Source: an uncultured Pseudoruegeria sp.
GTDB taxonomy: Bacteria > Pseudomonadota > Alphaproteobacteria > Rhodobacterales > Rhodobacteraceae
DNA length: 64,000 nucleotides
Direction of reading: 5' to 3'
Assembly (NCBI GenBank): GCA_947498155.1
Contig: CANMJD010000008.1
Coordinates: forward strand, 1 to 64,000
The notes beneath the pieces were generated by a model, which was not told where the DNA came from, did no database searches, and saw only the letters and a program-made list of their open reading frames with translations. The position numbers were made by a program, and so were the translations under genes. Every line of letters begins with the position of its first letter. The first letter of the stretch is position 1. Positions 26,439 to 34,926 of the stretch are shown in pieces.

Positions 26439-26918
26439 ATGAACCTCGACCAACGCGACCTTGATATTCTACGCATCCTTTCGCAAGAGGGGCGCATCAC
26501 CAAAGCGGCCCTTGCCGAACGCGTAGGGCTGTCGCCGACGCCCTGTTGGGACAGGCTGAAAAAGCTGGAAAAGGCGGGGCTGATCGAGGGATATGGCGCG
26601 CAGATCAATCTGAAAAAAATCGCCTCCCATGTGACGGTTTTTGTCGCTTTGGAAATTACCGAACATACCGCTGCCCGTTTTCAGAACTTCGAAACCGCGA
26701 TGCAGCACTACGAAGAAGTCACAGCCTGTTGGGCTTTGGGCGGCGGATTTGACTACCTGTTGCAGATCGTTACCCGCGATATTGATGCCTATCAGGCATT
26801 GATGGATGTCATGTTGGATTCCGGCATCGGTGTCAGCCGCTATTTTACCTATGTCGTGACAAAGCCCGTCAAAGGCGCGGGGCCACCGCCTCTGAATGTG
26901 CTCTTGGCGCAAAGCTGA
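26439..26918 (+). CDS. doeX: Lrp/AsnC-family regulator DoeX
   Basis: This 159-residue protein has an N-terminal HTH at about residues 1-60 (LDQRDLDILRILSQEGRITK, AERVGLSPTPCWDRL) and a C-terminal RAM (AsnC_trans_reg) domain that binds amino acids. In known ectoine clusters the AsnC protein encoded with doeAB senses pathway intermediates, and that role is carried over here by context. ATG 26439 lies 1 bp after the doeB stop. A small hairpin (26935-26951) follows the gene. Confidence 0.88.
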   Translation: MNLDQRDLDILRILSQEGRITKAALAERVGLSPTPCWDRLKKLEKAGLIEGYGAQINLKKIASHVTVFVALEITEHTAARFQNFETAMQHYEEVTACWALGGGFDYLLQIVTRDIDAYQALMDVMLDSGIGVSRYFTYVVTKPVKGAGPPPLNVLLAQS

Positions 26919-26934
26919 ATTTCGCGGCACTCTG

Positions 26935-26951
26935 GCAGAGGAAACCTCTGC
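26935..26951 (+). terminator. short hairpin between doeX and doeD
   Basis: GCAGAGG AAA CCTCTGC forms a 7-bp stem with a 3-base loop, without a T-run. The same stem sequence (CCTCTGC/GCAGAGG) recurs in the hairpin after doeD at 28468. It may be a weak terminator or mRNA processing site in the 167-bp gap before doeD. Confidence 0.45.
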
Positions 26952-27085
26952 AAGATGGCCGTGATTCAGTCCCAAATTCTGCACCTGAGGTCTTATCTAA
27001 TTGGCTACAACTTCGCGTCCGTGGCGGTGTGTTTGGGTAACCCGATGCGCCGGTGCGGCGCCTGTCTGATCACAAAGGAAAGCCC

Positions 27086-28459
27086 ATGCTCAGAAACGAT
27101 CAACTGGACCAATGGGACCGCGAGAATTTTTTCCATCCCTCCACTCATCTGGCCCAACATGCCCGTGGTGAAAGCCCCAATCGGGTGATCAAGACCGCAA
27201 GTGGTGTGCATATCGAAGATCGCGACGGCACAAAGCTACTGGATGCTTTCGCGGGGCTTTATTGCGTGAACGTGGGCTATGGTCGTCAGGAAATCGCCGA
27301 AGCCATCGGCGCGCAGGCCAAAGAACTGGCCTATTATCACTCCTATGTCGGGCATGGCTCTGAAGCCTCGATTACTCTGTCCAAGATGATCCTTGATCGT
27401 GCCCCTGCCAATATGTCGAAAGTCTATTTCGGGCTGGGTGGATCGGATGCGAATGAAACCAACATCAAACTGATCTGGTATTACAACAACATCCTTGGCC
27501 GTCCTGAAAAGAAAAAGATCATCTCGCGCTGGCGTGGGTATCATGGCTCCGGTCTGGTGACAGGTTCATTGACCGGGCTAGAGCTGTTTCACAAGAAATT
27601 CGATTTGCCGATTGAACAGGTGATCCACACTGAAGCCCCTTATTATTTCCGGCGCGATGATTTGGACCAGACCGAAGAACAATTCGTCGCCCATTGTGTG
27701 GCCGAGTTGGAGGCGCTGATTGCGCGTGAAGGGGCCGACACGATTGCTGCATTTATCGGCGAACCCGTGCTGGGTACCGGCGGCATTGTGCCCCCACCTG
27801 CGGGCTATTGGGTTGCCATTCAGGCGGTGCTGAAAAGGCACGACATCCTGCTGGTCGCCGATGAGGTTGTCACTGGTTTTGGCCGTCTGGGCACAATGTT
27901 CGGCTCGGATCACTACGGGATTGAGGCCGATGTTATCACCATCGCCAAAGGGCTGACCTCTGCCTATGCGCCGCTGTCAGGCTCGATCATTTCGGAAAAG
28001 GTTTGGAAAGTGCTGGAGCAAGGCACAGACGAAAACGGCCCCATCGGTCATGGCTGGACCTATTCCGCTCACCCGATTGGTGCGGCGGCTGGCGTTGCCA
28101 ACCTGAAATTGCTGGATGAGCTGAACCTTGTTGAAAACGCCGGCAGCGTCGGGGCCTATCTGAACAAATCCATGGCCGAAGCACTGGGCGATCATGCCCA
28201 TGTGGGTGATATTCGGGGTGAAGGCATGCTCTGTGCGGTGGAGTTTGTGCAGGACAAAGACTCGCGCAGATTCTTTGACGCTGGGGATAAAATTGGTCCA
28301 CAGGTTTCTGCAACGTTGCTGGCGCAGGATAATGTCATCGCGCGGGCGATGCCGCAGGGCGATATTCTGGGCTTTGCGCCGCCCTTTTGCCTGACCCGCG
28401 CAGAGGCCGATACGGTTGTTGCCGCCACTCTGCGGGCGGTGAAAACCGTCTTGGGCTAA
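27086..28459 (+). CDS. doeD: class III aminotransferase DoeD
   Basis: This PLP-dependent transaminase probably converts 2,4-diaminobutyrate to aspartate 4-semialdehyde in ectoine catabolism. The 457-residue protein has the class III pattern: YVGHGSEAS, the PLP-phosphate region GGSDANETNIK, the Asp of VADEVVTGFGR and the Schiff-base lysine in ITIAKGLTSAY. ATG 27086 follows AAAGGAAAGCCC. It lies 167 bp after doeX. The aspartate-semialdehyde dehydrogenase gene (doeC/ssd) that often precedes it is absent here, so that step must be encoded elsewhere. Substrate assignment rests on family plus context. Confidence 0.85.
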   Translation: MLRNDQLDQWDRENFFHPSTHLAQHARGESPNRVIKTASGVHIEDRDGTKLLDAFAGLYCVNVGYGRQEIAEAIGAQAKELAYYHSYVGHGSEASITLSKMILDRAPANMSKVYFGLGGSDANETNIKLIWYYNNILGRPEKKKIISRWRGYHGSGLVTGSLTGLELFHKKFDLPIEQVIHTEAPYYFRRDDLDQTEEQFVAHCVAELEALIAREGADTIAAFIGEPVLGTGGIVPPPAGYWVAIQAVLKRHDILLVADEVVTGFGRLGTMFGSDHYGIEADVITIAKGLTSAYAPLSGSIISEKVWKVLEQGTDENGPIGHGWTYSAHPIGAAAGVANLKLLDELNLVENAGSVGAYLNKSMAEALGDHAHVGDIRGEGMLCAVEFVQDKDSRRFFDAGDKIGPQVSATLLAQDNVIARAMPQGDILGFAPPFCLTRAEADTVVAATLRAVKTVLG

Positions 28460-28467
28460 AGAAAATA

Positions 28468-28491
28468 CCTCTGCCGGGTTTTCGGCAGAGG
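28468..28491. terminator. hairpin between convergent doeD and creatinase genes
   Basis: CCTCTGCCG (28468-28476) pairs with CGGCAGAGG (28483-28491) across a 6-base loop. The plus-strand side lacks a long T-run. Position between convergent genes suggests a bidirectional terminator. Confidence 0.65.
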
Positions 28492-28506
28492 CGTCACTTT
28501 GGGGAT

Positions 28507-29727
28507 TTAGCCCGCAACGATATTATGGTCAGGGCCATAGGGGAATCCGGTGATGTTTTCCACGGAGTCTTCGCCCACCACCAGAATATCATGTTCACGA
28601 TAGCCACCGGCACCGGGGGTGCCTTCGGGAATCCAGATCATCGGTTCAATTGATACCACCATGCCGGGTTCCAGCACCGTGTCGATGTCTTCGCGCAGTT
28701 CCAGCCCTGCTTCGCGGCCGTAATAATGGCTTAGTATGCCAAAGGAATGGCCATAGCCAAAGGATCGGTATTGCAGCAGGCCTTCATCGGCAAAGAGGCG
28801 GTTGATCTCTGCGGTGATGCCGGAACAACTCGCGCCCTTTTTGATCAGGCTCAGGCCAAGCTCATGGGCGGCGACATTGGCCTGCCACATACGAAGCGAC
28901 GCTGCATCCGGTTCGCCCAGAAACAGCGTGCGTTCAAGTGCTGTGTAATAGCCCGAAATCATCGGAAAGGTGTTCAGCGACAGGATATCGCCCTTTTGCA
29001 GCGCCCGATTGGTCACCGGATTATGCGCCCCGTCGGTGTTCAGGCCGGATTGAAACCAGACCCATGTATCGCGGTATTCGGCATCAGGATAAGCACGGGC
29101 AATCTCGCGCTCCATCGCGTCCCGACCGGCGATGGCAATCTCGATTTCGGTTGCGCCTTCTTGAATGGCGTCACGAATGGCCGCGCCGCCGATGTCAGCG
29201 GTGCGTGCACCGGCCTTGATCAAAGTGATCTCTTCAGCGGATTTGATCATCCGGGCTTTCATTGTATCGGCGGCAATATCGACCAGCTCGGGTGCGCCCA
29301 ACATATCAAGTGCCAGATCGCGGTTGGCCAAAGTCAGGTGGTCGCCTTCGATCCCAATGCGCCGCGCGCCGCCTGTCAGACTGGCAACCGCGCGCCAGTA
29401 GTTGTTGCGCTTCCAGTCGGTATAGATGACATTTTCCTCAACAGAGCGCCGCCACGGCTGGCTCGCATCGATATTGGCAGAAACGGTGGTGCAGGCGTCC
29501 TGCGTCACGACACAGCCATAGGGCCGCCCAAAAGAACAATACAGAAAGCCTGAATAATAGGCGATGTTCTGCATCGAGGTCAGCAGGATCACCGGAATAT
29601 CGCGGGCGGCCATGATAGCGCGCAGCTTGCTTAACCGGCGCTGGTACTCGGCTTTGGAGAAGGGCAGTTTGGCTTTTTCGCCATTGTGACGGGTAAAGAA
29701 TTCGGGACGGTTTTCTAAATCGACCAT
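28507..29727 (-). CDS. creatinase (creatine amidinohydrolase)
   Basis: This enzyme hydrolyses creatine to sarcosine and urea. The 406-residue protein has the creatinase length and hallmark segments: NIAYYSGFLYCSFGRPYG near the N-terminus, INTDGAHNPVT-type NTDGAHNPVTNRAL with the catalytic His, FPMISGYYTALERTLFLG, and FGYGHSFGILSHYYGREAGL near the C-terminus, followed by GYREHDILVV. Creatinases share the M24 fold but do not use its metal site. ATG 29727 follows AGGAGACCCGATC. It is downstream of a four-gene ABC importer on the same strand, so the importer may take up creatine or a related guanidino compound. Confidence 0.9.
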   Translation of the reverse strand: MVDLENRPEFFTRHNGEKAKLPFSKAEYQRRLSKLRAIMAARDIPVILLTSMQNIAYYSGFLYCSFGRPYGCVVTQDACTTVSANIDASQPWRRSVEENVIYTDWKRNNYWRAVASLTGGARRIGIEGDHLTLANRDLALDMLGAPELVDIAADTMKARMIKSAEEITLIKAGARTADIGGAAIRDAIQEGATEIEIAIAGRDAMEREIARAYPDAEYRDTWVWFQSGLNTDGAHNPVTNRALQKGDILSLNTFPMISGYYTALERTLFLGEPDAASLRMWQANVAAHELGLSLIKKGASCSGITAEINRLFADEGLLQYRSFGYGHSFGILSHYYGREAGLELREDIDTVLEPGMVVSIEPMIWIPEGTPGAGGYREHDILVVGEDSVENITGFPYGPDHNIVAG

Positions 29728-29869
29728 GATCGGGTCTCCTGTCTTTGCCGGACAGAGACGTCCGGCCACAGGTTCCGGCGTTCAGAACAGGGGCGGCATC
29801 ACGCGGGATCGCCATAGGCCAAGCGTTCTCCACGACGCCATCGTGGGCAAAGCCTACAGGCAAAGTGCT

Positions 29870-29903
29870 AAACCGCGCCGACCGATGGGTCAAGACGCGG
29901 TTT
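29870..29903 (-). terminator. hairpin between permease and creatinase genes
   Basis: AAACCGCG (29870-29877) and CGCGGTTT (29896-29903) form an 8-bp stem with an 18-base loop in the 183-bp gap between the last permease gene and creatinase. It could reduce read-through into creatinase, or be an mRNA processing site. No strong T-run is present on the minus strand. Confidence 0.45.
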
Positions 29904-29910
29904 AACGGGT

Positions 29911-31122
29911 TTAGCTTGGGGACAAACCGCGCAGCCGCTCTGATCTGCGGCGCAGTAATTCGATTGCTGTCAGCAACCCGATCGAAATGATCACAAGGAT
30001 GGTCGCCACCGCCAGAATGGTCGGGCTGATTTGCTCACGCAGGCCGGTGAACATCTGCCACGGCAGGGTTTTCTGGCTGGCAGAGCCGACAAAGAGTACC
30101 ACGACGACTTCGTCAAACGAGGTGATAAAGGCAAAGAGACCACCGGAAATCACACCGGGTAGGATCAGCGGCATCTGCACGCGAAAGAAGGTTGTGACCG
30201 GATTGGCCCCCATATTGGCCGCTGCCCGTGTGAGCGAACGGTCAAAGCCGACCAGCGTCGCTGTGACCGTGATGATCACAAAGGGCACCCCGAGCACCGC
30301 ATGGGCCAGAATGACTTTGATGTAGCCGACAAAGGTTTTATCCATGCCCAGCGTGCCTTCGAGGAAGTTGCCAACACTGGAATAGAAAAAGAACATCCCC
30401 GTCGCCGAGATAATCAGCGGCACAATCATCGGGGAAATCAGAATGGCCATAATTGCGCGTTTCGCTGGCACGTGGCTCTGGCTCAGACCGATGGCGGCGA
30501 GCGTGCCTAGGCTGACCGAAATGACTGTCGCAATTGGCGCAATAATCAGAGAGTTCTTGAAGGAGCGCTGCCATTCGTTGCTGGTAAAGAAGTCGCGATA
30601 ATGTTTCAGCGAATAACCTCCTGGATCAAAGCGCAGCATTTCCGGTGTGAAGGTAAAGAAGTCCTCGGCGTTGAAAGACAGCGGCAGAACCACCAGAATG
30701 GGCGTGATCAAAAACACAAAGATCGCCCCGCAGATGACGCGGAAGGTATAGTGCCACAGCACCTGTCCCGAGGTCAGATAGGGGTGGATGTGCTGACGAT
30801 AGCGGCCTTCATACATCCAGAAGATCAGCCAGCCAAAGAACCAGCCAAACAGCGCGCCCAGTACAAGACCGGGGATGCCGCCAAGAACCAGCCCCAGCAC
30901 GCCCATAAGCGCGATATTCAGCCAGCGGGACAGTTGCTCGTTCTTGAGGACCAGAATGTAAAAAGCCGCTAGACTGGCGATCAGCGCCGCACCGATCAGG
31001 ATACCAAAGAGGGCAGAGCCATTGGACGCGCCGACGAAAGTGCCAAAGAAGCCTCCGAAGGCGGCCACGGTGGGCAGGACCAGCGAAAGCGGTTTGCGGG
31101 AAATCGGAGTGAGTGCTGCCAT
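29911..31122 (-). CDS. ABC importer permease, PotC-like with N-terminal extension
   Basis: This 403-residue inner-membrane subunit is longer than the usual 260-280. About 120 extra N-terminal residues contain several hydrophobic helices (VLPTVAAFGGFFGTFVGAS, FGILIGAALIASLAAFYIL, GVLGLVLGGIPGLVLGALFG). The standard permease domain follows, with the EAA loop TRAAANMGANPVTTFFRVQM at about residue 300. It pairs with the permease encoded 4 bp upstream. The extension may be a membrane scaffold; its role is not known. Confidence 0.88.
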   Translation of the reverse strand: MAALTPISRKPLSLVLPTVAAFGGFFGTFVGASNGSALFGILIGAALIASLAAFYILVLKNEQLSRWLNIALMGVLGLVLGGIPGLVLGALFGWFFGWLIFWMYEGRYRQHIHPYLTSGQVLWHYTFRVICGAIFVFLITPILVVLPLSFNAEDFFTFTPEMLRFDPGGYSLKHYRDFFTSNEWQRSFKNSLIIAPIATVISVSLGTLAAIGLSQSHVPAKRAIMAILISPMIVPLIISATGMFFFYSSVGNFLEGTLGMDKTFVGYIKVILAHAVLGVPFVIITVTATLVGFDRSLTRAAANMGANPVTTFFRVQMPLILPGVISGGLFAFITSFDEVVVVLFVGSASQKTLPWQMFTGLREQISPTILAVATILVIISIGLLTAIELLRRRSERLRGLSPS

Positions 31123-31126
31123 GTTC

Positions 31127-32401
31127 TTATCCCAACTTCACGTTATCAATGCCGACGATTTTGTCATAGGCCCAGTAGAGTATTAGAACCGCCGCCAGCA
31201 GGATCGCCCCAAGGGCCGCCGCCAAACCCCAGTTCAGAGAGCTGGAAATATGGTAGGCAATCCGGTTCGAAATAAACACGCCCTTGGTGCCGCCAACGAT
31301 TTCCGGCGTGATGTAATAGCCAATCGACAGAATGAACACGAGGATCGAGCCCGCGCCGATACCTGGCACCGATTGCGGGAAATAGACCCGCCAGAATGTC
31401 GTCCAATTGGTCGCCCCCAGTGATTTCGAGGCGCGGACGTAGGTCTCGGGGATGGTCTGCATCACCGAATACATCGGCAGGATCATGAATGGCAGAAGAA
31501 TATGCGTCATTGCCACGATGGTGCCGAACTGGTTGTTGATCATAATTAATCGGGCGTCATCGGCAACCAGACCGATCCAGACAAGAACGTCATTGATCAC
31601 CCCCTGTTGTTGCAGCATGACCTTCCATGCCGAGGTACGCACCAGAAGCGATGTCCAGAACGGCAAGAGCACAAGGATCATCAAAAGATTGGCCTTACGG
31701 GCCGGTAGATTGGCCAGAATATAGGCCACGGGATAGCCCAGCAGAATGCAGCTGCCCATGATGATCATCGACATCCACATGGTTCGGCCAAACAGTTTCA
31801 CCAGAATACGTTTTTCTTCGGGTTGCGCCTGCGCGCCTTCGGGCGTGCGCTGCATATCAACGGCGTTCAGAAAATACCCGTTGGTATATTTGACGCTGTG
31901 GGTCTGGATGGTTTTCCAGGTTTCGATATCGCCCCAGCCGTCATGGACGTCGATCAGCTTTTCCTTAAAGGGGCCATCGGTTTCGGGGTCCCATTTTTTC
32001 ATTGTCCGACCAGAGCGGCGGAACATCGAAGACATGCCGGTTTTTTCGTAGTTCAGGCGGGTGCCGATTTTGGTATGGTTCTTTGCCGCGATGGCGACGA
32101 CCATATCTTCGGTAAAGGCCTGATAGACCGCTTCGGGCGGCAAATCGCCCGCGGTGCTGTCCCAATCATTCAGGGCAGCCACGGTGTTGGGCAGGGTTTC
32201 AGCGACTTCGCCGTTCTCGACAGAGCGGAACAGCATCACGCCGATGGGCCAGATAAAGGAAAACAGCACAAAGATCAGCAAAGGGGCGATCAGCGCCAAG
32301 GCGCGGAGTTTCTGATTGCGCAGACTGCGGGCCAGACTCTGTTTCAGGGGTCGGCCATCTGCCGCTAAAACAGGCCCTGTTTGTGTCTCTTCGCTCATCA
32401 C
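31127..32401 (-). CDS. ABC importer permease, PotB-like with large periplasmic insert
   Basis: This 424-residue inner-membrane subunit has a first helix at about residues 33-55 (LRALALIAPLLIFVLFSFIW). A hydrophilic segment of about 140 residues, predicted periplasmic, follows, and then the remaining helices. The EAA loop reads VRASKSLGATNWTTFWRVYF. The insert between the first and second helix is much larger than in E. coli PotB and could contact the binding protein. The gene lies 97 bp after the binding-protein gene, with a strong hairpin in that gap, and 4 bp before the second permease. Confidence 0.88.
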   Translation of the reverse strand: MMSEETQTGPVLAADGRPLKQSLARSLRNQKLRALALIAPLLIFVLFSFIWPIGVMLFRSVENGEVAETLPNTVAALNDWDSTAGDLPPEAVYQAFTEDMVVAIAAKNHTKIGTRLNYEKTGMSSMFRRSGRTMKKWDPETDGPFKEKLIDVHDGWGDIETWKTIQTHSVKYTNGYFLNAVDMQRTPEGAQAQPEEKRILVKLFGRTMWMSMIIMGSCILLGYPVAYILANLPARKANLLMILVLLPFWTSLLVRTSAWKVMLQQQGVINDVLVWIGLVADDARLIMINNQFGTIVAMTHILLPFMILPMYSVMQTIPETYVRASKSLGATNWTTFWRVYFPQSVPGIGAGSILVFILSIGYYITPEIVGGTKGVFISNRIAYHISSSLNWGLAAALGAILLAAVLILYWAYDKIVGIDNVKLG

Positions 32402-32459
32402 TGCTCCTGTCTTTCTGGTTCAGTTTCAGACCGCTAGATCTGTTGTTCCAAAAGGTAAC

Positions 32460-32483
32460 GGGGCGCGGCGAATACCGCGCCCC
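32460..32483 (-). terminator. strong intra-operon hairpin after the binding-protein gene
   Basis: GGGGCGCGG (32460-32468) pairs with CCGCGCCCC (32475-32483), a 9-bp GC stem with a 6-base loop. On the minus strand it follows the binding-protein stop and precedes the permease start. It probably protects the upstream mRNA 3' end or attenuates the downstream genes. It is analogous to 7066-7092. Confidence 0.7.
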
Positions 32484-32498
32484 ATCTATATGAGTGGC

Positions 32499-33590
32499 TT
32501 ATTGTGCCAACCACGCCTGGAATTTGGCGTCGATGTCGTCACGGTAGTCAGCCCAGAACTCGTAGTTATACAAGAATGTGTTCTGTGCGTTGTTGGGATC
32601 GGTTGGCATGTGAGGCGCCATGTCGATACCCAGTTCGGCGTGCTGGCCGACCAACGGTGCAGAAGACTTACGGGCAGGGCCGTAAGAGATGTATTTGGCT
32701 TGATCTGCCAGACGCTGCGTATCGGTGGCGAACATGATGTAGTCCAGCGCGCGGGCTTTGCGCTCGTCGCTCAGACCGGCAGGAATGATCCAGCCGTCAA
32801 GGTCAAACACCTGCGCATCCCACAGCATCGCAACGGGCTGATTTTGCTCTTCGATTACAGAGAACAAACGACCGTTGTAGGTGGAACCCATGATGACTTC
32901 GCCATCGGCCAGAAGCTGTGGCGTGTCGGCACCGGCAGACCACCAGACAACAGAGTCCTTGATGGTTTCAAGTTTTGCTAGCGCTTGGTCCTGACCTTCT
33001 GGAGTGCCCAGAACATCATAAACGTCACCTTTGGCAACGCCGTCACAGAGCAGTGCCCATTCCATGTTGTTGATCGGGCGCTTCTCAAGGCTGCGCTTGC
33101 CGGGGTACATGTCCAGATCAAAGACCGCACAAATGTCTGTCGGTGGCGTGTCGCCAACCAGATCGGTGCGGTAGCCGAAGGTTGTGGAATACACGATCTG
33201 CGGGATGAAACATTCGGAAACCAGAAGGTCGCCAAAGTCTTCGGAGGCGGATGTGCCATCTGGGGCCGGAGCCAATTGTGTATCGGCGTCGATTTCCATC
33301 GCCAGACCTTCGTCGCACAGACGGATCGCGTCCGAGGCAACAACGTCCACAACATCCCAAGTGATGTTGCCGGCTTCGTTCATCGCACGCAGTTTAGCCA
33401 CGGCTTCGGCAGAGCTGTCGTCGTTGAGGATATTTACACCGGTTTTGGCGGTATAAGGCTCATGATAGGCCAACAGCTGTGATTTACTGTATGCGCCACC
33501 CCATGACACGATGGTCATGTCGTCTGCAACAACTGCGCCGGCGGAAACCGTGACGGCAGCAGTTGCAAGCAAAGTTTTTGTTAACTTCAT
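32499..33590 (-). CDS. extracellular solute-binding protein, PotD/PotF-like
   Basis: This 363-residue periplasmic protein has a Sec signal (MKLTKTLLATAAVTVSAGAV, cleaved after VVA). The mature part matches polyamine-type type 2 binding proteins: MTIVSWGGAYSKSQLLAY at the start, KLRAMNEAGNITWDVVDV, WWSAGADTPQLLADGEV, and a Trp-rich C-terminus. It delivers the solute to the two unusual permeases encoded downstream. Ligand is not deducible from sequence; the creatinase in the same transcript suggests creatine or a related guanidino or compatible-solute compound. ATG 33590 follows GGGAG. Confidence 0.9.
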   Translation of the reverse strand: MKLTKTLLATAAVTVSAGAVVADDMTIVSWGGAYSKSQLLAYHEPYTAKTGVNILNDDSSAEAVAKLRAMNEAGNITWDVVDVVASDAIRLCDEGLAMEIDADTQLAPAPDGTSASEDFGDLLVSECFIPQIVYSTTFGYRTDLVGDTPPTDICAVFDLDMYPGKRSLEKRPINNMEWALLCDGVAKGDVYDVLGTPEGQDQALAKLETIKDSVVWWSAGADTPQLLADGEVIMGSTYNGRLFSVIEEQNQPVAMLWDAQVFDLDGWIIPAGLSDERKARALDYIMFATDTQRLADQAKYISYGPARKSSAPLVGQHAELGIDMAPHMPTDPNNAQNTFLYNYEFWADYRDDIDAKFQAWLAQ

Positions 33591-33696
33591 TGGTAACTCC
33601 CATAGTTGCCTGCGTTTTTTTTATGGAAACCGGAATGCAGGCCAATCCGGAATCCTGGTCGAATGGCGTATACCCGGGGATCGGGGTACGCCGGTT

Positions 33697-34797
33697 TTAT
33701 GCGTCCAACGCGTGGCAGTCTGTTGCCAGCCAACCAATTTCGATTTGCTCGCCCGGTTTCAGCTTTACAGCATCCGGCGCATTCCGCGTTTTGACGATAA
33801 AATCATCATTTCCGGCAACCGACAGGCGGAAGCGGAAAATATCACCCATATAGATGAATTCCTTGACGACGGCTTTCAGCGTATGGGCGTCATCACTCAG
33901 GCGTTCTTTGTTAAATTCGACCCGCTCGGGCCGGATGGACACTTTGGTGCGTTCCCCCGGCTGGGTGACGTTGACCGGTTTTGCGTCGATCTCTTCGCCA
34001 TTCTCGAGGGTGACAATGCAATGGTCGCCGTTGATCGATTTGACCACGCCTTCCAGCGTGTTGTTTTCACCGATGAATTGGGCAACGAAACTATTTTGGG
34101 GCGATTCATACAGCTGGTCTGGCGGCGCAAGCTGTTGGATGCGGCCATCGTCAAACACGGCCACACGGTCCGACATGGTCAGGGCTTCGGTCTGGTCGTG
34201 GGTCACGTATACCGTGGTAATACCGAGCTCATGGGCCAGTCGGGTGATTTCAAACTGCATATGTTCACGGAGCTGTTTGTCGAGCGCACCAAGCGGTTCA
34301 TCCATCAGCACCAACTCGGGTTCAAACACCAGCGCACGCGCCAAGGCGATCCGCTGTTGTTGACCACCAGAAAGCTGTCCGGGACGTCGTCCGCCGAAGT
34401 CACCCATCTGCACCATGTCCAATGCGCGTTTCACTTTGGCTTCGCGATCGGATTTGCCGATCTTTCGCACCTCCAGCGGGAAGGCAAGGTTTTCAGCCAC
34501 GGTCATATGGGGGAACAGCGCGTAGTTCTGAAACACCATGCCAATGCCGCGTTTATGCGGTGGAATATTGTTGATGGACTGACCATCCAGCAGGATATCG
34601 CCATGGGTGGCGGTTTCAAAACCGGCGAGCATCATAAGGCAGGTGGTCTTGCCGGACCCTGATGGCCCGAGCATCGTCAGAAACTCGCCCTTGGGCAGGG
34701 CCAGGTTCAAATCTTTAACGACCAGCGTCTCGCCATCATAGGATTTTTGAACGCGCGCGAATTCAACGAACGCATCACCATTTACGTTTTCGGCCAC
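33697..34797 (-). CDS. ABC importer ATP-binding protein, PotA-like
   Basis: This 366-residue cytoplasmic ATPase has Walker A GPSGSGKTT at 44-52, Q-loop VFQNYALFPHM, signature LSGGQQQRIALARAL, Walker B ELVLMDEPLGAL, H-loop TVYVTHDQTEA and a C-terminal TOBE domain from about residue 280 (GENNTLEGVVKSINGD). It starts at GTG 34797 after a G-rich AGGGGGGCC. It is the first gene of the importer/creatinase run, 129 bp downstream of the racemase-like gene on the same strand. Confidence 0.92.
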   Translation of the reverse strand: MAENVNGDAFVEFARVQKSYDGETLVVKDLNLALPKGEFLTMLGPSGSGKTTCLMMLAGFETATHGDILLDGQSINNIPPHKRGIGMVFQNYALFPHMTVAENLAFPLEVRKIGKSDREAKVKRALDMVQMGDFGGRRPGQLSGGQQQRIALARALVFEPELVLMDEPLGALDKQLREHMQFEITRLAHELGITTVYVTHDQTEALTMSDRVAVFDDGRIQQLAPPDQLYESPQNSFVAQFIGENNTLEGVVKSINGDHCIVTLENGEEIDAKPVNVTQPGERTKVSIRPERVEFNKERLSDDAHTLKAVVKEFIYMGDIFRFRLSVAGNDDFIVKTRNAPDAVKLKPGEQIEIGWLATDCHALDA

Positions 34798-34926
34798 AAG
34801 GCCCCCCTATCCTGTTCGCATCGCATTAGGTTTGTCCCAATGTCTTGGTTGAACAATGTCGATTGAAACACAGTTGCACTGAGACGCAACCAAAAATTTA
34901 CAAATATATAAGTTGACAGTTATCAA

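Noticed and set aside
28507-29727. M24 protein considered as the DMSP lyase DddP
   Set aside because: Segments such as GYGHSFGILSHYYGREAGL and SGFLYCSFGRPYG match creatinase closely, and the length fits creatinase.
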